The notes below the pieces were generated by a model, which saw only the letters and a list, made by a program, of their open reading frames with translations, had not been told where the DNA came from and ran no database searches. A DNA stretch of 64,000 bases. It comes from Microbacterium sp. zg-Y625 (lineage in GTDB: Bacteria; Actinomycetota; Actinomycetes; Actinomycetales; Microbacteriaceae). The DNA lies in the NCBI RefSeq assembly GCF_030246925.1, contig NZ_CP126740.1:1054001-1118000 (forward strand), given 5' to 3'. This document shows positions 46,324 through 55,792 of this stretch, piece by piece (positions within the stretch are counted from its first letter, which is position 1; the number at the start of each line of letters is the position of its first letter). A program made the position numbers and the translations under genes.

Positions 46324-47630
46324 GCCCTCCCGGCGGAGGCCTCTCTCATGCGGTGGCATGGGACCCCGGCGTCCGGCAGATGCGAGCCGTCGATCGGTTA
46401 CGTGCGCAAGAAGGAATCCGCGAGGCACGGCTTCTGCCGTTGAGGTATGCGCGGATGGCATCCTCCCCCTGGGCGTACCTGCGCGGCGCCGCAGCCGTGA
46501 TGGCCGCTGATCTCGCCGCTGCGCCGCATTCGGGACTCACAGTGCAGATGTGCGGCGACGCGCACATCCTCAATTTCGGGCTGTGGGCCTCGCCGGAGCG
46601 GAGCCTGCTGTTCGACGCGCGCGATTTCGACGAAACTCTCCCGGGGCCATTCGAATGGGATCTGAAGCGCCTCGTCGCCAGCGTGCACGTGCTCGCCGAC
46701 TCGGAGCGACTCGGCGGCACCTGCGGTGAGGATGCCGCATCCGCAGTCCTGACGGGATACCGCAAGGCGATGCGACGGTACGCCCGCATGGGAGAGCTCG
46801 ACGTCTGGTATGACCAGGTCACGGCCGATGTGCCGCTGAAGGGACTGACCTCGGACTCCGCTCATGCCGCAGCGCGCGCCATAGAGAAGCAGTCGCGCAA
46901 GCAGACCCACCACGGCGCGGCGAAGAAGCTGGTCACCGAAGAGAACGGACAGCACAGGATCCTCCTCGAGCCGATGAAGCGGATCGACGAGGGGATGAGC
47001 GAGGAAGAGCGCATCCGTGCCTATCGGCAGGTCTATGACACGTACCTCGCCTCCATCCCGCCCCATCTGCGTCGGCTCATCGATCGGTTCACCCGCAGCG
47101 ACTCGGTCCGGCAGATCGTCGGCGTCGGGAGCGTCGGAATGCGCGTCTGGCTGCATCTTCTGGAGGGTGACAGCGGGCGTCAGCCGCTGTTCCTGCAGGC
47201 GAAGCAGGCCGCCGCCTCGGTGTACGAGGAGTTCCTCGGCCCGAGTGAGTTCTCGAACCACGGCGAGCGGGTCGTCGTGGGTCAGCGCCTCATGCAGTCC
47301 GCCGCCGACATCTTCCTCGGCCACATGCGCGTCGACGGCATGGACTATTACGTGCGTCAGTACCGCGACATGAAGATCATCCCCAAGGGAGCCGAGATCG
47401 CGGCGTACCTGCCTCAGTTCGCCAAGGCCTGCGGTCGCACGCTGGCGAAGGCGCACGCCCGCAGCGGTGACCCCGCGGCGATCGCCGCGTACATCGGACG
47501 AGGAGCCGCTTTCGAAGAAGAGATCCTCCGCTTTGCGCGCGCGTACGCGGACCAGACTCATGCGGATCACGCCGAACTCCTCACCGCGATCGCTGCAGGT
47601 GAGCTGAAGGCCGAGGAAGGAGTGGGGTGA
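46320..47630 (+). CDS. DUF2252 family protein
   Basis: A 436-residue protein of a kinase-like (aminoglycoside phosphotransferase-related) fold family of unknown function. Family marks are MCGDAHILNFGLWASPE, FDARDFDETLPGPFEWDLKR and QYRDMKIIPK. The D-F-D-E segment recalls the metal-binding site of phosphotransferases. The start at 46320 overlaps the SDR stop (ATGA), and the next gene begins one base after its stop, giving a tight three-gene unit with an SDR and an esterase. Role not known. Confidence 0.88.
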   Translation: MSPPGGGLSHAVAWDPGVRQMRAVDRLRAQEGIREARLLPLRYARMASSPWAYLRGAAAVMAADLAAAPHSGLTVQMCGDAHILNFGLWASPERSLLFDARDFDETLPGPFEWDLKRLVASVHVLADSERLGGTCGEDAASAVLTGYRKAMRRYARMGELDVWYDQVTADVPLKGLTSDSAHAAARAIEKQSRKQTHHGAAKKLVTEENGQHRILLEPMKRIDEGMSEEERIRAYRQVYDTYLASIPPHLRRLIDRFTRSDSVRQIVGVGSVGMRVWLHLLEGDSGRQPLFLQAKQAAASVYEEFLGPSEFSNHGERVVVGQRLMQSAADIFLGHMRVDGMDYYVRQYRDMKIIPKGAEIAAYLPQFAKACGRTLAKAHARSGDPAAIAAYIGRGAAFEEEILRFARAYADQTHADHAELLTAIAAGELKAEEGVG

Positions 47631-47631
47631 G

Positions 47632-48669
47632 ATGCCCGCGCACCGTGATCGTCGCAGGCGGAGATGGCCGTGGGTCCTCAGCGGCGTCACCGCGTTGCTC
47701 GCGACCGCCGCCGTGATGCTCGCCATCGTCTTCCAGTTCGGGTTGCCCTGGTGGACGGGCGACGCCGACCACAACCACGTCTATGTGTCGTCGGATGGTG
47801 CCCATCAGCACTACCAGGTGCACGTCCCCCCGCAGCACGACGGCTCCACTCAGCTGCCGGTGATGATGGCCATTCACGGGTGCGGCATGACGGGATTCGG
47901 GTGGAATTCGATGAAGGCATCCACTCAGTTCAACGCCCTCGCCGATCGCGAAGGCTTCATCGTCGTGTATCCGACCCAGCGGCCCTTCGAGAACACGCTC
48001 AACTGCTGGAACTCCGCGGATCCGCGCAATCAGATCCGAGGAGCGGGGGAGCCGGCGCTCCTGGCCGGCGTGGCGCAAGAGGTCGTGGAGACCTACGGCG
48101 CCGACCCGGACAGGATCCACGTCTCGGGGGCGTCATCGGGTGCGGGGACGGCGGTCATCCTCGGTGTCACCTACCCGGATGTGTTCGCGACAGTCACCTC
48201 CGTCGCCGGAGGTGAATACGGACTCGACCGGGTAGATCCCGATGATCCGGACGCCACCCCGCCCACCACCACCGGCCGACTGGCCTGGGAGCAGATGGGC
48301 GACAGGGCCCGGCAGGTCCCCCTGCTCATCGTGCAGGGAGGCCGGGACGAGGTCGTGCCGTCTCTCGTCGGCGAACGATTGGTCGAACACTGGATCGCCC
48401 TGCACGACCTCGTCGACGACGGTCTGGACAACGACAGCCTCGACCTCGTCGCCGAGACCGTGACACACCCTCCCGCCGGCGAGCAGTACGGCTACGAGCA
48501 GACCAGATTGCGCACATCCGAGGGCGACGCGCTCATCGAGTACGTCTTCTCGGAGGAGCTGGCCCACGTGTGGTCCACCCCGGGCAGCGAGGGGATCTTC
48601 ACCGACGCCGCGGGTCCGGATGCCACTCGCATGGCTTGGAGCTTCGCCGAGCTCCACGACAACCGGTGA
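47632..48669 (+). CDS. Secreted PHB-depolymerase-type esterase
   Basis: A 345-residue alpha/beta hydrolase with an N-terminal membrane anchor or signal sequence (RRRRWPWVLSGVTALLATAA). The fold shows VMMAIHGCGMTGFGWN for the oxyanion region, the nucleophile box VSGASSGAG, the acid region LLIVQGGRDEVVPS and a late His in AHVWSTPGSEG. Relatives include esterase PHB-type depolymerases and feruloyl esterases. Substrate is not predictable. It begins one base after the DUF2252 stop. Confidence 0.88.
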   Translation: MPAHRDRRRRRWPWVLSGVTALLATAAVMLAIVFQFGLPWWTGDADHNHVYVSSDGAHQHYQVHVPPQHDGSTQLPVMMAIHGCGMTGFGWNSMKASTQFNALADREGFIVVYPTQRPFENTLNCWNSADPRNQIRGAGEPALLAGVAQEVVETYGADPDRIHVSGASSGAGTAVILGVTYPDVFATVTSVAGGEYGLDRVDPDDPDATPPTTTGRLAWEQMGDRARQVPLLIVQGGRDEVVPSLVGERLVEHWIALHDLVDDGLDNDSLDLVAETVTHPPAGEQYGYEQTRLRTSEGDALIEYVFSEELAHVWSTPGSEGIFTDAAGPDATRMAWSFAELHDNR

Positions 48670-48728
48670 CGACGGAGCCTCGCTGTCCCCGAAAACCGCA
48701 CAACCCAAACCTGAAGGAATGATCTGTC

Positions 48729-50453
48729 ATGGCCACTGTCGCTGGGAACATCGTGAAGACGTTGCACGCCAACGGGATCGACCGTGTGTACGGTCTTCCG
48801 GGGGATTCGTTGAATGCGTTCACGGATGCGCTTCGCAAGGACGGCACGATCCGATGGCTGCACGTGCGGCACGAGGAGTCTGCGGCGTTCGCAGCGGCTG
48901 CGGATGCTGCGCTGACGGGTCAATTGGCAGTCGTCGCGGCATCGTGCGGGCCCGGCAACCTGCACCTCATCAACGGTCTGTTCGACGCCAACCGTTCGCG
49001 TGTTCCCGTGCTCGCCATCGCTGCGCACATCCCGACGGCGCAGATCGGCACGGGGTACTTTCAGGAGACGCATCCACAGGAGCTGTTTCGGGAGTGCAGC
49101 GTCTACGTCGAGTACGTCGCCGACCCCCAGCAGATGCCGCGGCTGCTCGAGATCGCGATGCGTGCGGCGATCGAGCAGCGCGGAGTCGCCGTGCTGGTCA
49201 TTCCCGGGGACGTCGCCCTCGCCGAGGTCGGCGACAACCGTGCCGTCGTGATCGAGCGATCGCATCCGGTGATCGTGCCCAGCGATGCCGAGCTCGACAA
49301 GGCCGCGGCGCTGTTGAACGCCGCGCGGAAGGTCACGATCCTCGCCGGCGCGGGCGTGGAGGGCGCGCATGATGAGGTCGTCGCTCTCGCCGACCGGCTG
49401 GCCGCACCGATCGTGCATGCCCTTCGGGGCAAAGAGTTCATCGAGTACGACAATCCGTTCGATGTGGGGATGACGGGTCTGCTCGGGTTCGCTTCCGGAT
49501 ACCGTGCCATGGAGGGCGCAGATGCTCTGCTCGTGCTCGGCAGCGACTTCCCGTACGAGCAGTTCTACCCCGAGCGCGCCACGACCATCCAGGTCGACAT
49601 CCGCGGGTCGCAGCTGGGTAGACGGCATCCGCTCGACCTCGGCCTCGTCGGCGACGCCGGCGCGACCGCTGCGGCGCTCCTCCCGCGACTCGCCGTGCGC
49701 GATGATCGGGGACACCTGGACGATGCCACCGCCCATTACCGGAAGACACGGGCGAAGCTCGACGAATTGGCCGTGCCGGCGAAGAGCACGCGTCCCATTC
49801 ATCCGCAGTACCTCACCCGCTTGCTGAACGAGCAGGCCGCCGACGACGCGATCTTCACCGCGGACGTCGGCTCGCCGACCGTCTGGGCCGCGCGTTATCT
49901 GTCCATGACGGAGGGGCGGCGCCTGATCGGCTCGTTCACGCACGGGTCGATGGCAAATGCGCTGCTCCACGGGATCGGCGCGCAGGTCGCGCATCCGGAC
50001 CGACAGGTCGTTGCGCTTGCCGGCGATGGCGGACTCGCGATGATGCTCGGGGAACTGCTCACCCTCACCCAGAACGCGCTGCCGGTGAAGACGATCGTGG
50101 TGAACAACTCCTCCCTGAACTTCATCGAGCTGGAGATGAAGGCGGCCGGATTCGTCACCTACGGGACAGGGCTCAACAACCCCAGCTTCGCCGCGATCGC
50201 CGAGGCGATGGGAATCTTCGCGCGTCGCGTGGAGCGCAGCGAGGACCTTCCGGGTGCCCTGCGCGAGGTCCTCGACCACGACGGGCCTGCCCTGCTCGAC
50301 GTCGTCACCGAACGGCAGGAGCTCTCCATGCCGCCCGCAATCGAGGCCGCACAGGTCAAAGGGTTCGCGCTCTACGCGATCCGCACCGTCATGTCGGGCC
50401 GCGGCGACGAGCTGCTCGATCTCGCCAAGGCGAACTGGCGCCAGCTCTTCTGA
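48729..50453 (+). CDS. poxB: Thiamine-dependent pyruvate dehydrogenase (quinone) PoxB
   Basis: It decarboxylates pyruvate to acetate and passes electrons to quinone, usually in stationary or low-oxygen growth. The 574-residue protein has the N-terminal TPP-binding Glu in VRHEESAAFAAAADA, the FAD-region GMTGLLGFASGY, and the TPP/metal motif AGDGGLAMMLGELLTLTQ ending VVNNSSLN. The C-terminal segment (LSMPPAIEAAQVKGFALYAI) is membrane-linked in E. coli PoxB. A weak AAGGAATG site precedes the ATG. It is separate from the upstream esterase gene by 59 bases. Confidence 0.92.
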   Translation: MATVAGNIVKTLHANGIDRVYGLPGDSLNAFTDALRKDGTIRWLHVRHEESAAFAAAADAALTGQLAVVAASCGPGNLHLINGLFDANRSRVPVLAIAAHIPTAQIGTGYFQETHPQELFRECSVYVEYVADPQQMPRLLEIAMRAAIEQRGVAVLVIPGDVALAEVGDNRAVVIERSHPVIVPSDAELDKAAALLNAARKVTILAGAGVEGAHDEVVALADRLAAPIVHALRGKEFIEYDNPFDVGMTGLLGFASGYRAMEGADALLVLGSDFPYEQFYPERATTIQVDIRGSQLGRRHPLDLGLVGDAGATAAALLPRLAVRDDRGHLDDATAHYRKTRAKLDELAVPAKSTRPIHPQYLTRLLNEQAADDAIFTADVGSPTVWAARYLSMTEGRRLIGSFTHGSMANALLHGIGAQVAHPDRQVVALAGDGGLAMMLGELLTLTQNALPVKTIVVNNSSLNFIELEMKAAGFVTYGTGLNNPSFAAIAEAMGIFARRVERSEDLPGALREVLDHDGPALLDVVTERQELSMPPAIEAAQVKGFALYAIRTVMSGRGDELLDLAKANWRQLF

Positions 50454-50558
50454 ACCCGGAGGGGAATCGGAGGCTCTGCATGTGTCGGAGGTCGCCCGGC
50501 TTTATGCAGAGAGACGCTCCGTGCACAGCATCGCCTTTGGGTGATCAATTCACGCCGG

Positions 50559-50626
50559 GTCACGTGACAAGCGCCGACATCGCGTGACATAGTTGTCACG
50601 TGGTGGCGTCAATGATGGCGTGACAC
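50559..50626 (+). promoter_or_regulatory. Cluster of TGTCACG-type sites upstream of an exporter gene
   Basis: Three elements share the half-site CGTGACA. GTCACGTGAC (50559-50568) is a perfect palindrome. CGTGACA-TAGT-TGTCACG (50583-50600) is a perfect 7-base inverted repeat. GCGTGACAC lies at about 50619. They lie 20-90 bases before the exporter start and look like a multi-site operator. The regulator is unknown. Confidence 0.65.
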
Positions 50627-50647
50627 ACCTTGACCCTTGGGGGCGCG

Positions 50648-51973
50648 GTGAGTGAATCGACAGGTGACCTGACCGGATCGCGAGAACAGCAGCCCGAGTT
50701 GAGAGGCGGGGCCGGCACCGTGAGAGCGAGGGAGCGCTGGCCGAGTCGATCGTTCCGGTGGCTGTGGGCCGCGTCAGCGACGTCGCTACTGGGCTCCGAG
50801 ATCGGCGAGCTGGCTTTGCCTCTTCTCGCGTTGCTGACGCTCGACGCGAGTGCGGGCGAGCTCGCCGTCGTGCGTGTGGCTCAGTACGCGCCGTTCCTCG
50901 TCCTCACTCTGGCGCTTGGTGTGGTGGTCGACCGCATGCGGCGCAAGAGGCTGCTCATCGCCGCCGACCTCGCACGCGGAGTGGTCCTCACAGCGATCGT
51001 GATCGCCGCGCTGACCCTTCCACTGCCGATCTGGATGCTGGCCGTCGCGGTCTTCGTGATCGGCACGTGCACCGTCTTGGCGCAGCTCGCCGACTTCTCG
51101 CTGCTTCCCGCGGTCGTGCCGAACGACCGGCTCACCGATGCCAACGCGCGCCTGACGTCGACCCAGTCGGCCATGTCGATCGCCGGCAGTGGGGTAGGCG
51201 GCGTGATCGTCCAGACGCTGACCGCGCCGATCGCACTCGCCGCCAACGCGGCCACCTACCTCTTCTCCGCTCTCTTCCTCACGCGCGTCACCGCGGTCGA
51301 GCGTGCGCGGAACGAAGCGGTCGATCGAGTCTCCCCGTGGCTCGAGGCGAGGGCCGGACTCGCCTTTCTCCGTCGCAACCGGGTCGTGCGCGACCTGGCG
51401 CTGGAAGCCGCGACCTGGAACTTCGCCAGCGAGATCCTGCTGCTCGGCCTGACGCTGCACGTCACGCAGCAGTACGACCTCGGTCCGGCGATCCTCGGCG
51501 GCCTGCTCATGACGTCGGGTGCGGGCGCCGTGCTCGGCGCGCTGGTCAGCGCAAGAGCGACCCGACGATTCGGTTACGGACGATCCCTCATCGCCGCATC
51601 GATCGTGGGAAACTCCGCCCCGCTCGCACTGATCTTCACCGCGGCGGCGCCCTCGGCCGCCGCCCTCGCGGTGGCGGGTGTCGCGCTTGCGTTGAGCGGA
51701 TTCGGCGTCGGCCTCGCCGGAGCCCAGGCGGTCACCGTCCGCCAGCTCGCGACTCCCGACGACATCCGCGGACGGGTCAACGCCGCCTACCGGTTCCTCA
51801 GCTGGGGAATGATCGCGATCGGCGCCATCGCCGCCGGATTCGTCGCCACGGCCGGGGGACCAGCCGTCGCCATCGTCGTCGGAGCAGTCGGCACCACGCT
51901 CGCCATAGGGTGGATCCTCTGGTCCCCGGTGCGCAAGCTCCGCGGACTCGACGACGCGGTGGAGGCGCGGTGA
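50648..51973 (+). CDS. MFS transporter, EntS-like exporter class
   Basis: A 441-residue, 12-helix exporter. The first part SFRWLWAASATSLLGSEIGEL and the loop LGVVVDRMRRKRLLIAADLARG are typical of the MFS_3 class that includes enterobactin and macrolide exporters. A second half repeat is seen in ARATRRFGYGRSLIAASIV. The GTG at 50648 after TGGGGGCGC is preferred to the TTG at 50630. Substrate unknown. The CGNR gene starts 77 bases downstream. Confidence 0.88.
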   Translation: MSESTGDLTGSREQQPELRGGAGTVRARERWPSRSFRWLWAASATSLLGSEIGELALPLLALLTLDASAGELAVVRVAQYAPFLVLTLALGVVVDRMRRKRLLIAADLARGVVLTAIVIAALTLPLPIWMLAVAVFVIGTCTVLAQLADFSLLPAVVPNDRLTDANARLTSTQSAMSIAGSGVGGVIVQTLTAPIALAANAATYLFSALFLTRVTAVERARNEAVDRVSPWLEARAGLAFLRRNRVVRDLALEAATWNFASEILLLGLTLHVTQQYDLGPAILGGLLMTSGAGAVLGALVSARATRRFGYGRSLIAASIVGNSAPLALIFTAAAPSAAALAVAGVALALSGFGVGLAGAQAVTVRQLATPDDIRGRVNAAYRFLSWGMIAIGAIAAGFVATAGGPAVAIVVGAVGTTLAIGWILWSPVRKLRGLDDAVEAR

Positions 51974-52050
51974 CGCATCACCGCCCCCCATCCGCCTCGT
52001 CCGGTGCAACGCGTTACGCTCTGACTACCGGTGACAGGAGGTGGAGCTCG

Positions 52051-52617
52051 ATGGCAGCGCCGAAGACCGCGGAGGTGCACCCTCTGCCCCTCCCGCTCCT
52101 CGTGCACATCGTCAACGAGTGGGGCGATGCTCCCCGGACCGAAGCGCACGAGGGCAACGAGCCGTATCCGACGGCCGAGAGCCTCCGTGCACAGAGCCCT
52201 CCGTTCTGGGCGCATTTTCCGCCCTTCGACGAGCGCACCCTCGTGGAGACGGCCAACCTGGTCCATCCGATCTTCGCGGCATCCTCGGGTCGAGAGTGTG
52301 CCGATCGTCTCAACGAACTCATCTCCGAGGCGCAGATGTCACCGGCGCTGGCCTCTGAGGCCTGGGCGGTGCAGGAGGTCTGGCACACCGCTCGCCGCGA
52401 TCGGGCGCTGCTGGCCGGCGCCACGCTGTCGTTGATCGACCACCTTCGCCACGAACCGGATGCCAGCAGGCTCGGTGTCTGCGAGGGCGACGCATGTGCC
52501 GACGTGTACGTCGACCAGTCGCCGGCAGGACGCCGCCAGTATTGCTCGCTGACCTGCCAGAACCGAAACCGCACACGCGCGTATCGGGCTCACCGTCGCG
52601 CGGCGGCGCAAAGCTGA
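52051..52617 (+). CDS. CGNR zinc-finger regulator
   Basis: A 188-residue protein of the ABATE/CGNR class of DNA-binding regulators. The N-terminal stress-sensing part starts LPLPLLVHIVNEWGDAP. The C-terminal zinc finger has LGVCEGDACADVYVDQSPAGR then QYCSLTCQNRNRTRAYR, with the usual C-G-N-R replaced by C-Q-N-R. GGAGGTGGAG directly upstream of ATG 52051 is a strong ribosome site. It may regulate the preceding exporter and bind the site cluster there, but that is an inference. Confidence 0.88.
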   Translation: MAAPKTAEVHPLPLPLLVHIVNEWGDAPRTEAHEGNEPYPTAESLRAQSPPFWAHFPPFDERTLVETANLVHPIFAASSGRECADRLNELISEAQMSPALASEAWAVQEVWHTARRDRALLAGATLSLIDHLRHEPDASRLGVCEGDACADVYVDQSPAGRRQYCSLTCQNRNRTRAYRAHRRAAAQS

Positions 52618-52687
52618 GCGACGCCCCTCCGGCAGGCTGCGGAAGACACCGTTCGCCGTACGGCTGGGCGCCGAACCGCCCCGATGA

Positions 52688-52718
52688 AGCGGCTCAGGCC
52701 GCTCGTCCCTGATCGAGC
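52688..52718. terminator. Weak hairpin between convergent genes
   Basis: AGCGGC-TCAG-GCCGCT (52688-52703) is followed by a second small stem, GCTCG with CGAGC, in the 102-base gap between the CGNR gene and the hydrolase gene. Confidence 0.4.
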
Positions 52719-52719
52719 G

Positions 52720-53580
52720 TCAGAACCCGCCGCGCCAATCGCGGATGATCTCCACCACGTCGTCGAGGTTCGACTCCAGGAGGAAGTGGCCCGCGTCGAG
52801 CAGTTCGACGCGGGCGTTCGGAACATCCTGGCGGAAGGCTTCGGCCCCGGCGGCGCCGAAGATCTCGTCGTTGCGGCCCCACACGGCGAGCACGGGCACC
52901 TGCGTCTCGCGCAGCCACTCGTGGAGGCGGGGGTAGAGCTCGCGGTTGGTCGAGTAGTCGCCGAAGAGGTGCAGCTGGGCTCCGTCCACCCCGGGCCGGC
53001 TCAGGAGGGCGATGTCGTGCTCCCAGGCATCCGGGTCGATCGTCGTGGGGTCGGGCACCCCGTGTGTGTACTGCCATTCGACGGCTGCGCGCTCGAGCGC
53101 CGGGCGGAGCGCGCTCTTGTTCTCGGGAGAGGGGTCGGCCGCGTACGCCCAGATGGGCGCCCAGAAGTCGTCGACGAAACCCTCTTCGTAGGCGTTGCCG
53201 TTCTGCGAGATGACGCCCTCGACCGCGGCGGGATGCCGCAGCGCGAGACGCCACGCGATGGGTGCGCCGTAGTCCTGCACATAGACCGTGTACCGAGTGA
53301 CGCCGACCTGCTCGAGGAACCGGGCGGTGACGTCGGCGAGGGCGTCGAAGGTATAGGGGAAGTCGTCCACGGACGGAGCCGACGATCGCCCGAAGCCGAT
53401 GTGGTCGGGCGCGATGACGCGGTATCGGTCGGCCAGGGCGGGAATGAGGTGACGGAACATGTGCGAACTCGTGGGGTACCCGTGCAGCAGGAGAAGCACG
53501 GGGGCGTCGGCGGGGCCCGCTTCGCGGTAGAAGACGTCGAGGCCGTCGACGATGAGGGTGCGGTGGTGGACGGAAGGCAT
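52720..53580 (-). CDS. Alpha/beta hydrolase with Asp nucleophile
   Basis: A 286-residue hydrolase of the epoxide hydrolase/haloalkane dehalogenase branch. LLLLHGYPTSSHMFRHLI carries the oxyanion HGYP. The nucleophile is Asp in VYVQDYGAPIAWRLA rather than Ser. The acid is in VWGRNDEIF and the His in LLDAGHFLLES. It is expected to hydrolyse epoxides or C-halogen bonds; the exact substrate is not told. The start at 53580 follows AGGGGGAACC; an upstream in-frame start is rejected. It may share a leftward transcript with the FAD and NmrA genes. Confidence 0.9.
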   Translation of the reverse strand: MPSVHHRTLIVDGLDVFYREAGPADAPVLLLLHGYPTSSHMFRHLIPALADRYRVIAPDHIGFGRSSAPSVDDFPYTFDALADVTARFLEQVGVTRYTVYVQDYGAPIAWRLALRHPAAVEGVISQNGNAYEEGFVDDFWAPIWAYAADPSPENKSALRPALERAAVEWQYTHGVPDPTTIDPDAWEHDIALLSRPGVDGAQLHLFGDYSTNRELYPRLHEWLRETQVPVLAVWGRNDEIFGAAGAEAFRQDVPNARVELLDAGHFLLESNLDDVVEIIRDWRGGF

Positions 53581-53688
53581 GGTTCCCCCTGGGGATCGGT
53601 GCGGATTCAGCGGCGAGCGAGTGGTGCAGCCCTGAGGGAAGTCAAAGCCCTGTTCCTGCAACCGGGTCAAGCGGCGGGCTGCCGTCGG

Positions 53689-54801
53689 TCAACCCCGGAC
53701 GACGGCCGGCTGCGGGCGGCCGGTCAGAGCGCGCACGGCGTCGCGCCCCGCTCGGTTCGCGCCGACGGTGGACTGTGAGGGGCCGAACCCGATGAGATGC
53801 ACACGGGGTTCGGCGGCGACCTGCGTGCCTCGCATCTCGATCCCGCCCCGGGCGTTGCGCAGCCCCAGCGGGTCGAGGTGAGCGAGGGCGGGGCGGAATC
53901 CTGTTGCCCAGAGGATCGTGTCGACGGGGGTGAGGGTGCCGTCTGGCTCTCGCATGCCTGCCGGTTCGATTCGCGTGAACATCGGCCGTCGCATGAGCAC
54001 ACCGCGTCGCTTCGCGGCGAGTGCGTAGGGGGTCCACAAGAGACCCGTGTAGGAGACGACGCTGCCGGTGAGGTTTCCTGCTTCGATGTCTGCCGTGACT
54101 TTCGAGATGACCTCACGCCCCTCCACCTCGGGCGTGAAGCCGCCGTCGCGGAAGACCGGTTCCCGGCGCGTGTACCAGAACACCTCCGCGACTCGCGAGA
54201 TCTCTTCGAGCTGCTGGACGGCTGAGATCCCCCCTCCGACGATCGCGACCCGCTCGCCCGCGAAGTCGCGCAGCGTCGTGTAGTCGCGGGTGTGGAGCTG
54301 GCGTCCCCCGAAAGTCTCCTGCCCGGGATAGGAGGGGAGCGTCGGATTGGTCCAGGTTCCGGTCGCGTTGATGATCGCACGGGTGCTCCACGTCCCGGCG
54401 CTGGAATGGACCAGGAGTCGACCGTCGGGGTCGTCATCGGCGCGCGTGACCGAAATCACGGTGACGGGCCGGAGGATCGGCAGCTGCGCGTGCTGCTCGA
54501 ACGCGGAGAAGTACGCGGGCACTGCGTCCCGTGCCGGTGCAGCCGGGTCGGGAGGCGCCTGCCGAAATCCCGGGAGGTCGAAGATGCCGTTGACGGTGGC
54601 CATCGTCAGGGATTGCCACCGGTGCAGCCACGCACCACCCGGCAGCTCCTCGGCATCGAGCATCACGAAGGTGCGCTCCGCGTCGGGGCCGGTGAGCGCA
54701 CTGGTGAACCCACGCCGACTCAGATGGAAGCCGGCCGACAATCCCGCCTGTCCGCCACCGATCACGACCACGTCGGTTCGGCGGACTGATTCTTCTCCCA
54801 C
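53689..54801 (-). CDS. FAD-dependent monooxygenase-like oxidoreductase
   Basis: A 370-residue flavoprotein. The FAD motif is VVVIGGGQAGLSAGFHL (residues about 11-27) and a second dinucleotide motif RVAIVGGGISAVQQLEE marks the NADP site. The segment GTWTNPTLPSYPGQETFGG is typical of flavin monooxygenase-like proteins (CzcO/YwiC-type). It probably oxidises small molecules or is a putative flavin monooxygenase. It lies between the hydrolase and NmrA genes in the same direction, in a MarR-controlled neighbourhood. Confidence 0.87.
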   Translation of the reverse strand: MGEESVRRTDVVVIGGGQAGLSAGFHLSRRGFTSALTGPDAERTFVMLDAEELPGGAWLHRWQSLTMATVNGIFDLPGFRQAPPDPAAPARDAVPAYFSAFEQHAQLPILRPVTVISVTRADDDPDGRLLVHSSAGTWSTRAIINATGTWTNPTLPSYPGQETFGGRQLHTRDYTTLRDFAGERVAIVGGGISAVQQLEEISRVAEVFWYTRREPVFRDGGFTPEVEGREVISKVTADIEAGNLTGSVVSYTGLLWTPYALAAKRRGVLMRRPMFTRIEPAGMREPDGTLTPVDTILWATGFRPALAHLDPLGLRNARGGIEMRGTQVAAEPRVHLIGFGPSQSTVGANRAGRDAVRALTGRPQPAVVRG

Positions 54802-54835
54802 TGCTGCGTCCTTCTGTCGGGGGCGGCGCGATCCG

Positions 54836-55792
54836 TCAGCCAGTCGCGGTCTTCAACGCGTCGGCGTTCTCGAGCGCCCACGTGCGGAAGTACTTCAGGT
54901 CGGGGTTGAGATGGCGCAGCGCGGTGAGGTCGCGGGCGCCGGTGAACTCGTTCTCGAAGTCGCCGTAGTACTGGAACATGTTCGCCACCTCTTCGGCAGC
55001 CGGGATCGGCGCCGCGCGGAAGACGTCGTACGGAATGCTGTCGAACCGGACGCGCTCGCCGATGACCTCGCCGATGATGTCCGCGTACTGGCTGCCGGTG
55101 AGGTGGTCGCCGGCAAGATTCACGGTCTTCCCGACGTACGCGTCTCCGGCGGCGAGGAGGGCAAGCACCGTGCGGCCGATGTCGTCGACGTCCACCCCGG
55201 CGAGCCGCTTCTGCGCCTCGAAGGGCAGGGCGAGCACAAGCTCACCGTCCTCGCCCCGGCGGGGAGCGAACCCGTCGATGAAGCCCTGGTAGAAGAAGGT
55301 CGTGTTCAGGAACGTCGTGGGGACGCCCGCCTCGGTGAACAGGCGATTCCCCTCGCCCTTCGCGTCGAAGTGGGGCACGTTGTAGGCATCCTGCAGGACG
55401 GGCATGCGGGGGTCGCTGACCGGCAGCAGGTCCCGGGTGTCCTCCAGGGTGGACCACACGACATGGGACAGCATCGCGGATGCCGCCGCGGCGGCGAGGT
55501 TGGCGATCTGATCCTTCTCCTGCGCGGCGGACCCGTGCTCCCAGAAGTTCGTGACGAGGAACGCGCCGTGGGCTCCCGCGAAGGCGGCGTCCAACGTCGA
55601 CGGGTCGGCGAAGTCCGCCCGGACGACCTGCGCGCCTCGATCGGCGAGGGCCTTGGCGGCGGGAGACTGCGGGTCCCGCGTGAGGGCGCGGACCGCGAAG
55701 CGCTGCTGCGGGTCTTCCAGGAGGGCCGTGGCCGCACCTCCGCCCTGCGCCCCGGTGGCGCCGGCGACGACGATGATCGGCTTGCTGGTCAT
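54836..55792 (-). CDS. NmrA-like NAD(P)-binding protein
   Basis: A 318-residue atypical SDR. The cofactor motif is VVAGATGAQGGGAATALL (residues about 8-25), followed by RALTRDPQSPAAKAL. The mid-section HFDAKGEGNRLFTEAG and TFLNTTFFYQGF is typical of NmrA/HSCARG-like redox sensors, which bind NADP without a strict SDR Tyr-Lys pair. It ends a translationally coupled pair with the MarR gene (ATGA overlap). Confidence 0.88.
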   Translation of the reverse strand: MTSKPIIVVAGATGAQGGGAATALLEDPQQRFAVRALTRDPQSPAAKALADRGAQVVRADFADPSTLDAAFAGAHGAFLVTNFWEHGSAAQEKDQIANLAAAAASAMLSHVVWSTLEDTRDLLPVSDPRMPVLQDAYNVPHFDAKGEGNRLFTEAGVPTTFLNTTFFYQGFIDGFAPRRGEDGELVLALPFEAQKRLAGVDVDDIGRTVLALLAAGDAYVGKTVNLAGDHLTGSQYADIIGEVIGERVRFDSIPYDVFRAAPIPAAEEVANMFQYYGDFENEFTGARDLTALRHLNPDLKYFRTWALENADALKTATG

